Made by a program: the position numbers and the translations under genes. Below the pieces are notes generated by a model that worked only from the letters and a program-made list of their open reading frames with translations, did no database searches and was not told the origin of the DNA. A stretch of 64,000 nt of DNA from Phaeobacter gallaeciensis. GTDB lineage: Bacteria; Pseudomonadota; Alphaproteobacteria; Rhodobacterales; Rhodobacteraceae. The first letter of the stretch is position 1; every line of letters starts with the position of its first letter. Below, one piece after another: positions 1-8,407 of this stretch. The DNA is taken from positions 2,394,001-2,458,000 of the forward strand of contig NZ_CP015124.1 of NCBI RefSeq assembly GCF_001678945.1, read 5' to 3'.

Positions 1-1
1 G

Positions 2-169
2 ACCTTTGCGGCAGCCAGCTATACCGAAATGGCCCAGACCGAGGCGAGCTTTGGTGTCGATACCGATGCCGAGCTGCAGAACCTGATGCTGTATGAAAAA
101 GCCTATGGCGCAAATGCCAAGGTGTTGTCCGTCGTGGATGGCCTGCTGGAAACTATTCTGGGGATCTGA
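2..169 (+). CDS. flgK: Flagellar hook-associated protein FlgK, C-terminal end (partial)
   Basis: Only the last 55 codons are present; the gene begins left of the window. The reading frame ends in LMLYEKAYGANAKVLSVVDG followed by LLETILGI, which is the typical C-terminal flagellar-rod/hook helix of FlgK (Leu/Tyr-rich coiled coil that packs in the D0 core of the hook-filament junction). The stop codon lies 3 nt before flgL, so the two junction genes are co-transcribed. FlgK and FlgL normally form the two-protein adaptor between hook and filament, which supports the call. No start can be assessed. Confidence 0.85.
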   Translation, partial: TFAAASYTEMAQTEASFGVDTDAELQNLMLYEKAYGANAKVLSVVDGLLETILGI

Positions 170-172
170 TCA

Positions 173-1177
173 ATGATTATTAAGTCCTATGGCGACATGG
201 CGCAGCATATGTTCTTGCGTAACCGCAACGCCGAGCTGAAGCAGGATATCGAAAGGCTGGGGCAAGAGCTTGCCAGCGGGAAACTCTCCGATATTACCGC
301 CAGACTGGGTGGTGATTTCACGTATCTTTCCGATATCGAAACCAACCTGACCCGCCTGGAAAGCCATGTGATTGCCACCAACGAGGCAAAGCTTTTTGCA
401 ACGGGCATGCAGGGCAGCCTGGAACTGATTCAATCTTCGGCTCAGACCATGCGTGACAATTTGCTGGGCCTGACACCAACGCTCAAGCCTGACGATGCAG
501 AGCGTTTCGGTGCGGAAGGACGGATCCAGCTAGATAATGCCATCAGCAAGCTGAATTCTTGGGCCGGTGGCCGCAGCCTGTTTGCCGGCACCGCCACCTC
601 TACCTCGCCGCTGAATGATGCAGGTACGCTGATGACCGAACTGGTGTCCGAGGTTTCGGGGCTGACAAGCGCAACGGACATCGTGCAGGCGGTAAAGGAT
701 TGGTTCGCCGATCCGATGGGGTTTGACGATGCCATGTATGTGGGCTCCACCAAGGATCTGTCACCGGTCGAGGTCGCCGATGGGGAAACCGTATCGCTTG
801 CGCTGCGCGCCGATGATCCTGCTTTGAAGCACCCGCTGCAAAGCTTTGCCATCGCGGCTCTGGTCAACGAAAGCGCGCTGGGTTTGAGCGACACCACCAA
901 GGTTGAGCTTGCCAAGATGACTGGGACGGAACTGCTCAACAGCACCGAACAGCTCATCGATAAACAGGCTAGCATCGGCTTTATCGAAGGGCAGTTGGAG
1001 CGCGTGAGTACACGCAACACCGCGACCGAAACCAGTCTGAGCATCGCCAAAAACAACCTGATCAACGCGGACCCCTATGAAACGCATACACGCCTAGAAG
1101 AAGCTCAGCTGCAGCTGGAAAGCCTCTACTCGGTGACCTCGCGTAGTTCCCAACTGTCGCTGCTGAGGTACATGTAA
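173..1177 (+). CDS. flgL: Flagellar hook-filament junction protein FlgL
   Basis: This 334 aa protein is the second hook-filament junction protein, assembled between FlgK and the flagellin filament. The N-terminal 130 residues are helical and flagellin-like (LKQDIERLGQELASGK, then the Leu-rich QGSLELIQSSAQTMRDNLLG helix), and the C-terminal 60 residues form the matching D0 helix (TRLEEAQLQLESLYSVTSR). The ATG at 173 lies 3 nt after flgK, and its stop TAA overlaps the ATG of flgI (TAATG), so flgK-flgL-flgI are one transcript. Length fits alphaproteobacterial FlgL (about 330 aa). Position next to flgK separates it from true flagellins. Confidence 0.88.
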   Translation: MIIKSYGDMAQHMFLRNRNAELKQDIERLGQELASGKLSDITARLGGDFTYLSDIETNLTRLESHVIATNEAKLFATGMQGSLELIQSSAQTMRDNLLGLTPTLKPDDAERFGAEGRIQLDNAISKLNSWAGGRSLFAGTATSTSPLNDAGTLMTELVSEVSGLTSATDIVQAVKDWFADPMGFDDAMYVGSTKDLSPVEVADGETVSLALRADDPALKHPLQSFAIAALVNESALGLSDTTKVELAKMTGTELLNSTEQLIDKQASIGFIEGQLERVSTRNTATETSLSIAKNNLINADPYETHTRLEEAQLQLESLYSVTSRSSQLSLLRYM

Positions 1178-2280
1178 TGTTGAAATTTCTACGTCTCCTC
1201 ATCGCCTGTCTGCTTCTGCCTGCGATGGCTCAGGCCAGCGCGATCCGGCTGAAGGATCTGGTGGAGTTTGATGGCGTGCGCGGCAATGATCTGGTTGGTT
1301 ACGGCCTGGTTGTGGGGCTGGATGGCACCGGTGATGGTCTACGCAATTCGCCTTTCACCGAAGAAATCATGTCGAACATTCTGGAGCGCCTCGGCGTTAA
1401 CGTGACGGGCGAACAATTCCGTCCGAAGAACGTGGCCGCAGTGTTTGTGACAGCAACTCTGCCACCGTTTGCGCGGGTTGGCGGCAACGTCGATGTGACG
1501 GTTTCGGCCATTGGCGACTCCAAAAGCCTGATGGGCGGCACCCTGATCATGACGCCACTCAATGCGGCCGACGGTCAGATCTATGCCGTGGCTCAGGGGA
1601 CCATCCTGGCCGGTGGCACCGTCGCCGAGGGGGAGGCCGCCAGTGTGACGCAGGGCGTGCCGACCGCTGGTGTGATCCCGGCAGGTGGCCGGGTTGAGCG
1701 GGAGATCGATTTCGATCTGTCCTCTCTTTCGTCGATGCGTCTGGCGCTGCGTGAACCGGATTTCACCACCGCAGGCCGGATCGAACGGGCCATTAACGCT
1801 GAATTCGGCCGCAGCGTTGCCCTGATGCGGGACTCTGGCACGGTTGAGGTGGATATCCAGCGTACCCGTGCGCGATCCACGGCCCATGCGGTCGGCCGGA
1901 TCGAAAACATCCTTGTCGAGCCACAGCGCAAGGCGCGTGTTGTCATTGATCAGGCTTCCGGCACCATTGTAATGGGCAGCGACGTGCGGATTTCGCGGGT
2001 GGCCGTGGCCCAGGGTAATCTGACCCTCCGGATAGAAGAAGCACCGCTTGTGGTACAGCCCAACCCGTTCGGAAATGGCGAATCGGTCGTCGTTCCGCGC
2101 ACTGGTGCTGCCATCGAAGAGGAAGAGGGCATCCAACTGGCCGAGGTTCCCGAAAGCACTTCCCTGTCCGAAGTCGTCGCTGGGCTCAATGCGCTGGGTG
2201 TCTCTCCACGGGACATGATCGATATCCTGAAAAGCCTGAAAGCGGCGGGAGCTTTGCACGCGGAATTCGTAGTGCGCTGA
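1177..2280 (+). CDS. flgI: Flagellar basal body P-ring protein FlgI
   Basis: FlgI forms the periplasmic P-ring around the distal rod. The 367 aa product begins with a cleavable signal peptide (about residues 1-20, hydrophobic LLIACLLLPAMAQA) and then the family hallmark SAIRLKDLVEFDGVRGNDLV and GYGLVVGLDGTGDG. The C-terminal part (SLSEVVAGLNALGVSPRDMI) is also typical. It overlaps flgL by 1 nt and ends the flgKLI transcript at a strong terminator. The L-ring gene flgH and the P-ring chaperone gene flgA are about 16 kb away in another operon, as is common in Rhodobacterales. Confidence 0.95.
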   Translation: MLKFLRLLIACLLLPAMAQASAIRLKDLVEFDGVRGNDLVGYGLVVGLDGTGDGLRNSPFTEEIMSNILERLGVNVTGEQFRPKNVAAVFVTATLPPFARVGGNVDVTVSAIGDSKSLMGGTLIMTPLNAADGQIYAVAQGTILAGGTVAEGEAASVTQGVPTAGVIPAGGRVEREIDFDLSSLSSMRLALREPDFTTAGRIERAINAEFGRSVALMRDSGTVEVDIQRTRARSTAHAVGRIENILVEPQRKARVVIDQASGTIVMGSDVRISRVAVAQGNLTLRIEEAPLVVQPNPFGNGESVVVPRTGAAIEEEEGIQLAEVPESTSLSEVVAGLNALGVSPRDMIDILKSLKAAGALHAEFVVR

Positions 2281-2300
2281 AGCCAGCCAAAGCACATTAC

Positions 2301-2335
2301 AAAAGCCCGGATCGCTTGCGCGGTCCGGGCTTTTC
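2301..2335 (+). terminator. Rho-independent terminator after flgI
   Basis: An inverted repeat AAAGCCCGGA ... TCCGGGCTTT with a short loop is followed by TTTTCTTT, about 20 nt after the flgI stop. It separates the flagellar transcript from the unrelated oxidoreductase gene downstream. Confidence 0.85.
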
Positions 2336-2593
2336 TTTGGCCATGTCTGCAAAGCGCGTTTTTCGGCTTTGAGCCCGATTTGCCATCGCCGCTCCGGGTT
2401 TGAATGAGCGAGAACTGCAACAGCGAGTGAATGACCTGTAAGCCCTTCCGCACATGTCGGTGGCACGGCAAACCGAGAAACCGGGCTCCACAATTAATTT
2501 GATCGCGATCAAGTCGGATGTTGCGACCAATCGTTAATCTTTCGCGCAGACAGATTTTCTAGCCTAACCATTTTGATATGAAGGAGAGCAGAT
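2336..2593. other. Intergenic region between flgI terminator and oxidoreductase
   Basis: About 260 nt without a convincing gene on either strand. It should hold the promoter of the downstream oxidoreductase. The AT-rich stretch AATTAATTTGATCGCGATCA near 2493-2512 contains a GATCGCGATC palindrome, but no clear promoter can be assigned. Confidence 0.5.
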
Positions 2594-4147
2594 TTGGCTA
2601 CCCCTGAAGAGAAGGGCTGGGACGCCATCATCATCGGCTCTGGCATGGGTGGGATGGCCGCGGCCGCCGCGCTTTCGAAGCTTGGGCACAAGGTCCTTCT
2701 TCTGGAGCAGTACCAGACGCTTGGAGGTCTGACCCACAGCTTCTCCATGGAAGGGTTCACTTGGGATGCGGGCATCCACTACCTCAATTGCGTCGCTCCG
2801 GAAGATCGCGAGCGCCACATGCTGGACTGGCTGTCGGACACGCCGATTGAGTTCACCTCCATGGGTTCGATTTATGACAACCTGCATATCGGAGATGCGG
2901 CGCCGCTGTCCCTGTCGCGACCTTACGAGGCTCAGGAGCGTGATCTTAAGGATCGATTTCCGGGCGAGGCTAGGGCCATCGAAGCGTGGATCGCTGCGCT
3001 CAAGGAAGGCAGGCAGGCGTCCTTTACGGCTACTTCTACCCGTGCAATGCCTGCGATCATCGGGTCGGCTATGAAGTGGTGGCATAGCCACGCCATCGAC
3101 CTTTGGTGCAAGCGGACGACGCAAGAGGTTATCGACGAGATCACAGACAACCCCGATCTGGCCGCCGCCTTCGCTGCGCAGTGGTTCGACCATGGCGGCA
3201 GACCCAGCAAAGCGAGCTTTGCGATGCATGCCCTGATTACAGGCTCTTACCTTGAGAGCGGCGCCTGGTATCCGTCGGGCGGTGGCGCGTCCTTTGCAGA
3301 GCACATCCTGCCGACGATCACAAAGGCCGGGGGAGAGGCGCGGGCAGACACCAGAGTCGAAACGCTGGTCATCGATAATGGGCGGGCCGTTGGCGTCCGC
3401 ACGGCAGAGGGAGAGGAAATCCGAGCAAAGTTCGTGATCTCCAATATCGGGGCGCGCGAGACCGTAAACTCGCTTTTGCCCGAGGGGAGCGGACATCAGG
3501 ACTGGATCGAAGAGATCAACGCATTGCCCCACTCGGTGGCTCATTTCAGCCTCTTTATGGGCTTTGAGGGCGATATCGAGGATGCTGGAGCGACCCGTTC
3601 GAACCATTGGATATACCCAGGTGGAAAGGTGGACGTCGTCTGGACCGACGCTCCCGACAATCGGCCCCCGGGCATGTTCGTTTCGTTTGCTTCGCTAAAG
3701 GACAGTGCGCACGATCCCGGCCCGTCCCGCAAATACGCCGGAGAGATCGTGGCGTGGACCGACTGGTCGGTGGTGGAGAAGTGGGCCCGGCTGGAGCCTG
3801 GCGCACGGGGCGAGGACTACCGGGAGTTCAAGGAAAAGGTCGAGGATATCCTGTTCGCGCAGTTCGAGACATATTTCCCCGACCTCGCCAAGCTCGTGGT
3901 ATTTCGCAACCTATCGACGCCCCTCTCCACCAAGGCGATCACGGGACATTATCGCGGCGGTTTCTACGGCATAGACGTCACGCCCAAACGGGTGCTGAGC
4001 GACGCACTCCAGGTAAAGACACCGGTACCGGGGCTAATCCTTTCAGGTCAGGACGTTTTGACACCGGGCATTCCCGGAGCCCTATGGGGTGGAATCTTCG
4101 CCGCGGCCAGCATTGATCCGAAGGTCTGGCGCGAGCTTCCTAAGTAG
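2594..4147 (+). CDS. Phytoene desaturase/retinol-saturase-like FAD-dependent oxidoreductase
   Basis: A 517 aa flavoprotein with an N-terminal dinucleotide-binding motif (GSGMGGMAAAAALSKLGH, residues about 16-33, followed by the acidic LLLEQ) and a C-terminal FAD-contact region (GLILSGQDVLTPGIPGALWG). The layout matches the CrtI/carotenoid isomerase/RetSat group of NAD(P)/FAD oxidoreductases; the substrate cannot be told from sequence. The start is TTG at 2594, chosen because AAGGAGAG lies 6 nt upstream and the FAD motif begins about 16 codons in. It stands alone between flagellar blocks with its own upstream region, so it looks like an insertion into the locus rather than a flagellar gene. 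Confidence 0.75.
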   Translation: MATPEEKGWDAIIIGSGMGGMAAAAALSKLGHKVLLLEQYQTLGGLTHSFSMEGFTWDAGIHYLNCVAPEDRERHMLDWLSDTPIEFTSMGSIYDNLHIGDAAPLSLSRPYEAQERDLKDRFPGEARAIEAWIAALKEGRQASFTATSTRAMPAIIGSAMKWWHSHAIDLWCKRTTQEVIDEITDNPDLAAAFAAQWFDHGGRPSKASFAMHALITGSYLESGAWYPSGGGASFAEHILPTITKAGGEARADTRVETLVIDNGRAVGVRTAEGEEIRAKFVISNIGARETVNSLLPEGSGHQDWIEEINALPHSVAHFSLFMGFEGDIEDAGATRSNHWIYPGGKVDVVWTDAPDNRPPGMFVSFASLKDSAHDPGPSRKYAGEIVAWTDWSVVEKWARLEPGARGEDYREFKEKVEDILFAQFETYFPDLAKLVVFRNLSTPLSTKAITGHYRGGFYGIDVTPKRVLSDALQVKTPVPGLILSGQDVLTPGIPGALWGGIFAAASIDPKVWRELPK

Positions 4148-4397
4148 GTTGTGATTTTTTGCGCGATGTCACCGTGAAACGGCTGCAATAGCAGACTTTC
4201 GGTCGGCAAGTTCGAACGCCCGTTTCCTCCGCACAGTGGACCTACATGTTTCGCAGGCCGCGTCTCGTTGCATGTGGCTGATGCTTGAGGTGGAAAATGC
4301 GCATTGTTTCGTACGCAGACTTCGACCAGGGACACGAGAATTGAGAACTTGAGGATCAGTGACAGAACCAAACTGAGCGCGTCACGGAACATAACAT
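4148..4397. other. Intergenic region between convergent oxidoreductase and fliP
   Basis: About 250 nt between two convergent genes. No open frame with coding character is visible. The only clear element is the fliP terminator at its right end. Confidence 0.5.
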
Positions 4398-4430
4398 AAA
4401 AGGCCCCCCGAACCGCTGTTCGGAGGGCTG
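4398..4430 (-). terminator. Terminator of the fliF-fliH-fliN-fliP operon
   Basis: Read on the minus strand, the repeat CCCTCCGAAC ... GTTCGGGGGG forms a stem of about 9-10 bp followed by CCTTTTATG, about 30 nt after the fliP stop. Confidence 0.8.
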
Positions 4431-4459
4431 AGATCTGTCTTGAATGTCTGCCGGTCCGG

Positions 4460-5206
4460 CTAGGATGGATAGTAACTGCGTACCAGGGCGGTTGCGATCA
4501 GGCTCCAGCCATCGGCGACCACGAAGAACGCCAGTTTGAACGGCAGGGAGACCACTGCTGGGGGCACCATCATCATACCCATGGACATCAGGATAGCGGC
4601 GACCACCAGGTCGATAACCAGGAAGGGGAGAAAGACCAGAAAGCCAATCTGAAATGCCCGCGCGATTTCCGACAGAAGAAAGCTGGAGACCAGAACAGAC
4701 AGCGGCGCATCGGCTGTTGGATCGATCCCTTGGGTGGCTGGGCGCAGATCTGCGATGGCATAAAAGGTGTCCGGATCCAGCCGGTTTGCCATGAAGGCTC
4801 TGAAGGGTTCCAGCCCCCGGGTAATGCCGGTTTCGACGTCCACCTGTTCTTCGATCAACGGGCTGATCCCGTTCACCCAGGCTTCGTTGAATACCGGCTC
4901 CATCACGAAATAGGTCAGGAACAACGCCAGGCTGATCATCAGCATGTTTGGCGGCGCCTGCTGCAGGCCCATGCCCTGGCGCAGGATCGACAGCACCGTT
5001 ACGAGGAACGGAAAGCAGGTAACCATGATCAAAAGGCCGGGCGCGAGGCTCAGCACGGTGATCAGCAGAATCAGCTGGATGGACCGCGCCGAAATCGACT
5101 GTCCATCCGCCAATGATAGGCTCAGTTCTTGAGCAACGGCGGCCTGCGGCAGGGCCAGCGCCAGAAAAAGCGCCAGCGCCGCATAGGCGATAGGTTTGTG
5201 TGTCAT
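4460..5206 (-). CDS. fliP: Flagellar type III export apparatus protein FliP
   Basis: FliP is a core subunit of the export gate in the inner membrane. The 248 aa product has a cleavable signal peptide (about residues 1-25, ALALFLALALPQAAVAQ), as FliP proteins do, then membrane segments with the family blocks GLLIMVTCFPFLVTVLSILR, PNMLMISLALFLTYFVMEPV and the C-terminal GFLVFLPFLVIDLVVAAILM. It overlaps fliN by 4 nt (start 5206, fliN stop 5203) and is last in the leftward operon. fliQ and fliR lie in other operons of this window. No fliO is visible next to it. Confidence 0.93.
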   Translation of the reverse strand: MTHKPIAYAALALFLALALPQAAVAQELSLSLADGQSISARSIQLILLITVLSLAPGLLIMVTCFPFLVTVLSILRQGMGLQQAPPNMLMISLALFLTYFVMEPVFNEAWVNGISPLIEEQVDVETGITRGLEPFRAFMANRLDPDTFYAIADLRPATQGIDPTADAPLSVLVSSFLLSEIARAFQIGFLVFLPFLVIDLVVAAILMSMGMMMVPPAVVSLPFKLAFFVVADGWSLIATALVRSYYPS

Positions 5207-5499
5207 CCCAGCCCGTTTTGCAGATCGGCAATTTCGGTCAGGCGCACGGCAAGCTGGCCAGCCTGATCGCCTTCCATTTCTTCCAGCTGACCGCGGGCGA
5301 CCAGACGGTCCCCGACATAAAGGTCAACCGGATCCTCGACCCGTTTGTCCAGAGTCAGGATCGCGTTTTCGCCAAGGTTGACCAGATCGCGGATCAGTGG
5401 CCGGGCCTTGCCGACCGAAACAACCACTTCCACTGGAACCGATACGAAGGGGTTGCTTGCATCGGTGGCTTTCATATTGAGTTCGGCTGCATTATCCAT
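5203..5499 (-). CDS. fliN: Flagellar motor switch protein FliN
   Basis: A 98 aa C-ring protein consisting almost entirely of one SpoA/surface-presentation domain (VPVEVVVSVGKARPLIRDLV, then LDKRVEDPVDLYVGDRLVA). I chose the ATG at 5499 because GAGAGGA stands about 8 nt upstream and the start overlaps the fliH stop (TATGGATAA). An upstream in-frame ATG at 5520 lacks a ribosome site. The partners FliM and FliG are not in this window. It overlaps fliP by 4 nt. Confidence 0.87.
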   Translation of the reverse strand: MDNAAELNMKATDASNPFVSVPVEVVVSVGKARPLIRDLVNLGENAILTLDKRVEDPVDLYVGDRLVARGQLEEMEGDQAGQLAVRLTEIADLQNGLG

Positions 5500-6091
5500 A
5501 CTGGCTGTCCTCTCTGACATGATAGGTAAAGGCGTCGATCGAACCATGAATAGATTCGAGCAGCGCGGAGCTGTTTAGTTCGCGTTCGGAGGCGCCGACA
5601 CGCAGATAAGCCTGACCTTCGGCCAGGGTATCGTCTTCCTGAACTTTCACCGGAACCGAGATGTTTTCTGCAACAAGGGCACGGACCGCGTGGCTTTCGC
5701 TCGGCGACACCACGATCTGCATCGCCTGATCGGTCTGGAACCGGGCCATATCGGTCAGTTGATCAACGATGTGGTGGCCAAAGGTGGCTGACATAGCATC
5801 CGGCAGGACCGAACTGGTCAGTACCTTGAACATCGGGTCCAGCGATTCGATGAGCTGGGCCTGGGCCTCGTGGTAGGTAAAGTTCAGGTCTTCAAGCGAA
5901 CTGGCCAGCGTGGCCGAAATCCGCGTTGATTCCTGATCCTTTGCGCTGATGGCGTCTTCCCAGCCAGCGCTGTATCCCTTTTCAAAGGACACCAGCCTTT
6001 GTTCTTCGACGGCCTCCTCGGAAAGCCCGGGGTCGGGGGCTTCGACGGCTGAACCGCCGCCGAAGTCTTCCAGAAGGTGCGTGATACTCAT
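5492..6091 (-). CDS. fliH: Flagellar assembly protein FliH (FliI regulator)
   Basis: A 199 aa acidic, helical protein located between fliF and fliN. FliH binds and regulates the export ATPase FliI and anchors it to FliN at the C-ring. The sequence has a low-complexity N-terminus (HLLEDFGGGS), a helical middle with the FEKGYSAGWEDA motif common in alphaproteobacterial FliH, and a globular C-terminal part. Sequence identity with enteric FliH is low, so the call rests on the motif and operon position. Its ATG overlaps the fliF stop (ATGA). Confidence 0.75.
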   Translation of the reverse strand: MSITHLLEDFGGGSAVEAPDPGLSEEAVEEQRLVSFEKGYSAGWEDAISAKDQESTRISATLASSLEDLNFTYHEAQAQLIESLDPMFKVLTSSVLPDAMSATFGHHIVDQLTDMARFQTDQAMQIVVSPSESHAVRALVAENISVPVKVQEDDTLAEGQAYLRVGASERELNSSALLESIHGSIDAFTYHVREDSQYG

Positions 6092-7761
6092 CAGACTCGT
6101 TCCTCGTTCTCTTCCAGCCAGCCGCGCAGAATCTGGACGGTTTCTTCCTGACGTTCACCGATCATGGAGCGCAGCCTGTCGACGGGGTTTTCGCCACCAC
6201 CACCCAGTGCGGGCAGTCCGCCCAGGTCGTCCAGGCCGCTACCCATGCCGGGCATATCGCCAAGTGGAGCAAAATCGCCGCCCATGTTGTCTTGGATTTC
6301 TCCGTCCAGGGCGAGATTCGCACCCATGTCCGGGTTCGACATGAAGTCGCCACCTCCGCCCAAGGCGGGCAGATCAGGCAATGCACCGCCGGTAGGTGCG
6401 CTCAGCGCGGCGACAGAGGATCCTTTGTTGGACAGAATCGGGCGGACAACGAAGAGGCCAAGGATTAGGGTAACCAGTGCCAGGGCCCCCATCTGGATCA
6501 GCGACATGGCGTCGAAATACAGATTGTCCATGAAGGAGCTGGTGGCCACCGTGCCCTGCGGCTCGACAGAGGGAAGATCCATCGACTTCAGGGTAATCAC
6601 ATCACCGCGGTCCGCGTTAAATCCGACAGCGGCCGAAATCAGCTCGCGCAGGGCTTGCAGTTCTTCTTCGGGGCGCGGTTCAAAGACGGTTTCACCGGCT
6701 TCGTTGGTCGCCATGCCACCGTTGACCAGCACCGCGACGGTGAGACGCTTGATGGCACCGGGGCCGCGCACGATCTCTTTTTCGGTTTCGGAGATCTCGT
6801 AGTTTACCCGTTCCCGCGTTGCGCTGGTGTTCGCCTTGGAACCCTGGCCTGATGCAGCATCCCCATCGGGAATATTCGAGGCGACGGTCACCTCTCCGGC
6901 CTGGTTCTGAGACGAATCGGCGCGTTCTTCCACATCCGTGCTGATCGCAACACGGCTTTCCGGGTCGACCCGCTTTTCGCGGATGGATTCGGTGTCGGTT
7001 ACGGTCTCGACACTGACTTCAACCACTGCGTTGCCATGGCCGACTCGGGCCTCAACAAGGCGCATGACCCGATCGCGGATGGATTGCGACCTGTCATCGG
7101 AGCCTGCACCCGCTGCTGCTGCAGCCTCGGTGGATCCGATCAGGGCACCATTGGCATCGATGACGGCGACGTTTTCCACCGCAAGGCCGGTGACGGCCGA
7201 GGCAACCAGAAAGCGAATCGCGTTGGCCTGCGCCGGTGTAATGGGCGACCCCATCGGCACCACGGATACCGATGCGGTGGCATCTGCGGTCCGCTGGAAA
7301 GGATTCGTTCCAGTATTGGCAATATGGACTCGCGCTTGGGTAATATGCGGGCTGCCGACGATGGTCCGGGCCAACTCGCCTTCTTTTGCACGCCAGTAGG
7401 CGGCGTCGAACATCTGCGAAGTCGTTCCGAACCCGCTGAGCGAATCGAGCAGTTCGTAACCGCGCCCGCCATTTGCCGGAAGCCCCTCGCTTGCCAGGGT
7501 CATCCGAAGCTCGTCGCGTTTGTCCGAGGGCACATAAATAGAGCCGCCGCGGACTTCATATTGGATGTTGCGCTGCTCAAGCGAGCTCACCACATCTCCG
7601 GCCGTGCCGCTTTCCAGCCCGGCGTATAACAATTGCATTGTTGGCTTGGTTGCCAAATTGGACATCGCCAGGATGCTGAGAATCACGGCCAAAGTCGCGC
7701 CAATTGCGATCAGGCGCTTCCGCGTATCCAAACCTGCCCAGACATTCTTGATCTGCTGCAC
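6091..7761 (-). CDS. fliF: Flagellar MS-ring protein FliF
   Basis: FliF builds the MS-ring on which the basal body and export gate assemble. The 556 aa product has an N-terminal membrane helix (IAIGATLAVILSILAMSNLA), the PulF-like ring-building domains (PTMQLLYAGLESGTAGDVVS; DAAYWRAKEGELARTIVGSP), a C-terminal membrane helix (GALALVTLILGLFVVRPIL) and a C-terminal tail (RLRSMIGERQEETVQILRGW) of the type that binds FliG. I chose GTG at 7761 because GGAGG lies 6 nt before it; an in-frame TTG at 7800 has no such site. fliG would usually follow fliF but is absent here. The tail before the FliG motif is Gly/Asp/Met-rich. Confidence 0.93.
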   Translation of the reverse strand: MQQIKNVWAGLDTRKRLIAIGATLAVILSILAMSNLATKPTMQLLYAGLESGTAGDVVSSLEQRNIQYEVRGGSIYVPSDKRDELRMTLASEGLPANGGRGYELLDSLSGFGTTSQMFDAAYWRAKEGELARTIVGSPHITQARVHIANTGTNPFQRTADATASVSVVPMGSPITPAQANAIRFLVASAVTGLAVENVAVIDANGALIGSTEAAAAAGAGSDDRSQSIRDRVMRLVEARVGHGNAVVEVSVETVTDTESIREKRVDPESRVAISTDVEERADSSQNQAGEVTVASNIPDGDAASGQGSKANTSATRERVNYEISETEKEIVRGPGAIKRLTVAVLVNGGMATNEAGETVFEPRPEEELQALRELISAAVGFNADRGDVITLKSMDLPSVEPQGTVATSSFMDNLYFDAMSLIQMGALALVTLILGLFVVRPILSNKGSSVAALSAPTGGALPDLPALGGGGDFMSNPDMGANLALDGEIQDNMGGDFAPLGDMPGMGSGLDDLGGLPALGGGGENPVDRLRSMIGERQEETVQILRGWLEENEERV

Positions 7762-7879
7762 ATTAACCTCCGTCGCACCGGCGTTCTGTCCGGCGTGCAA
7801 CCTTTTTGAACGAACGGCCTTAACATTCGGTTAGTTCCTCACGGGTTATGAAGAGGAGCACGACGTTTTAGGGATAGCC
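7762..7879. promoter_or_regulatory. Divergent fliF/fliL regulatory region with CtrA-like box
   Basis: This 118 nt region separates two flagellar operons that run in opposite directions. It contains TTAA-CATTCGG-TTAG at 7820-7834, i.e. two TTA(A/G) half-sites spaced by 7 nt, the spacing of the alphaproteobacterial CtrA recognition sequence (TTAA-N7-TTAA). The same spacing occurs before all seven flagellins in this window. Binding by CtrA is inferred, not shown. Confidence 0.55.
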
Positions 7880-8398
7880 ATGACAGACGCTGTAGTAGAT
7901 ACAGAAGAACCAGCCAAAAAAAGCAAAATGCCCCTGATTATTGGGGTTGTGCTTGCGGTAGCTGGTGCGGGCGGCGGATTCTTCGCCGTTCAGTCAGGCC
8001 TTCTTCCTTTTGGTCACAAAGCAGCGCCCGAATCGGCGCATATGACCGAAGAGGCGCCAGAAGGCGTGGATAGTGGTGAGACGGCAGAGGATATTGCCAA
8101 TCTCGCCTTCATCGAAATGGAACCGATTGTGATATCGCTGCAAAGTCCCAGCGGCATTCGGCATTTGCGGTTCCGTGCACAACTAGAGGTAGATCTGGCC
8201 CATCAGGCCGAGGTCGAAAAAGTCCTCCCACGAGTTGTCGATGTTCTGAACAGCTATCTACGCGCTTTGGAGGTTAAGGATCTTTCCGATCCGATGGCCC
8301 TGCCAAAACTGCGCGCACAGATGCTGCGGCGGATCAATATCGCGACCGGACAGGGTCGCGTGAGGGATCTGCTGATCATGGATTTCGTACTAAACTAG
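7880..8398 (+). CDS. fliL: Flagellar basal body-associated protein FliL (paralogue 1)
   Basis: A 172 aa single-pass membrane protein. FliL surrounds and activates the MotA/MotB stator. It has a cytoplasmic N-terminus (residues 1-17), one membrane helix (MPLIIGVVLAVAGAGGGFFA), an acidic linker, and the periplasmic FliL domain (FIEMEPIVISLQSPSGIRHL ... ending VRDLLIMDFVLN). It opens the rightward operon that also holds motE, motA, flhA, fliR and flhB, which fits its stator role. A second, diverged FliL lies at 17941-18453. Confidence 0.88.
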   Translation: MTDAVVDTEEPAKKSKMPLIIGVVLAVAGAGGGFFAVQSGLLPFGHKAAPESAHMTEEAPEGVDSGETAEDIANLAFIEMEPIVISLQSPSGIRHLRFRAQLEVDLAHQAEVEKVLPRVVDVLNSYLRALEVKDLSDPMALPKLRAQMLRRINIATGQGRVRDLLIMDFVLN

Positions 8399-8407
8399 GA
8401 GGACAGG

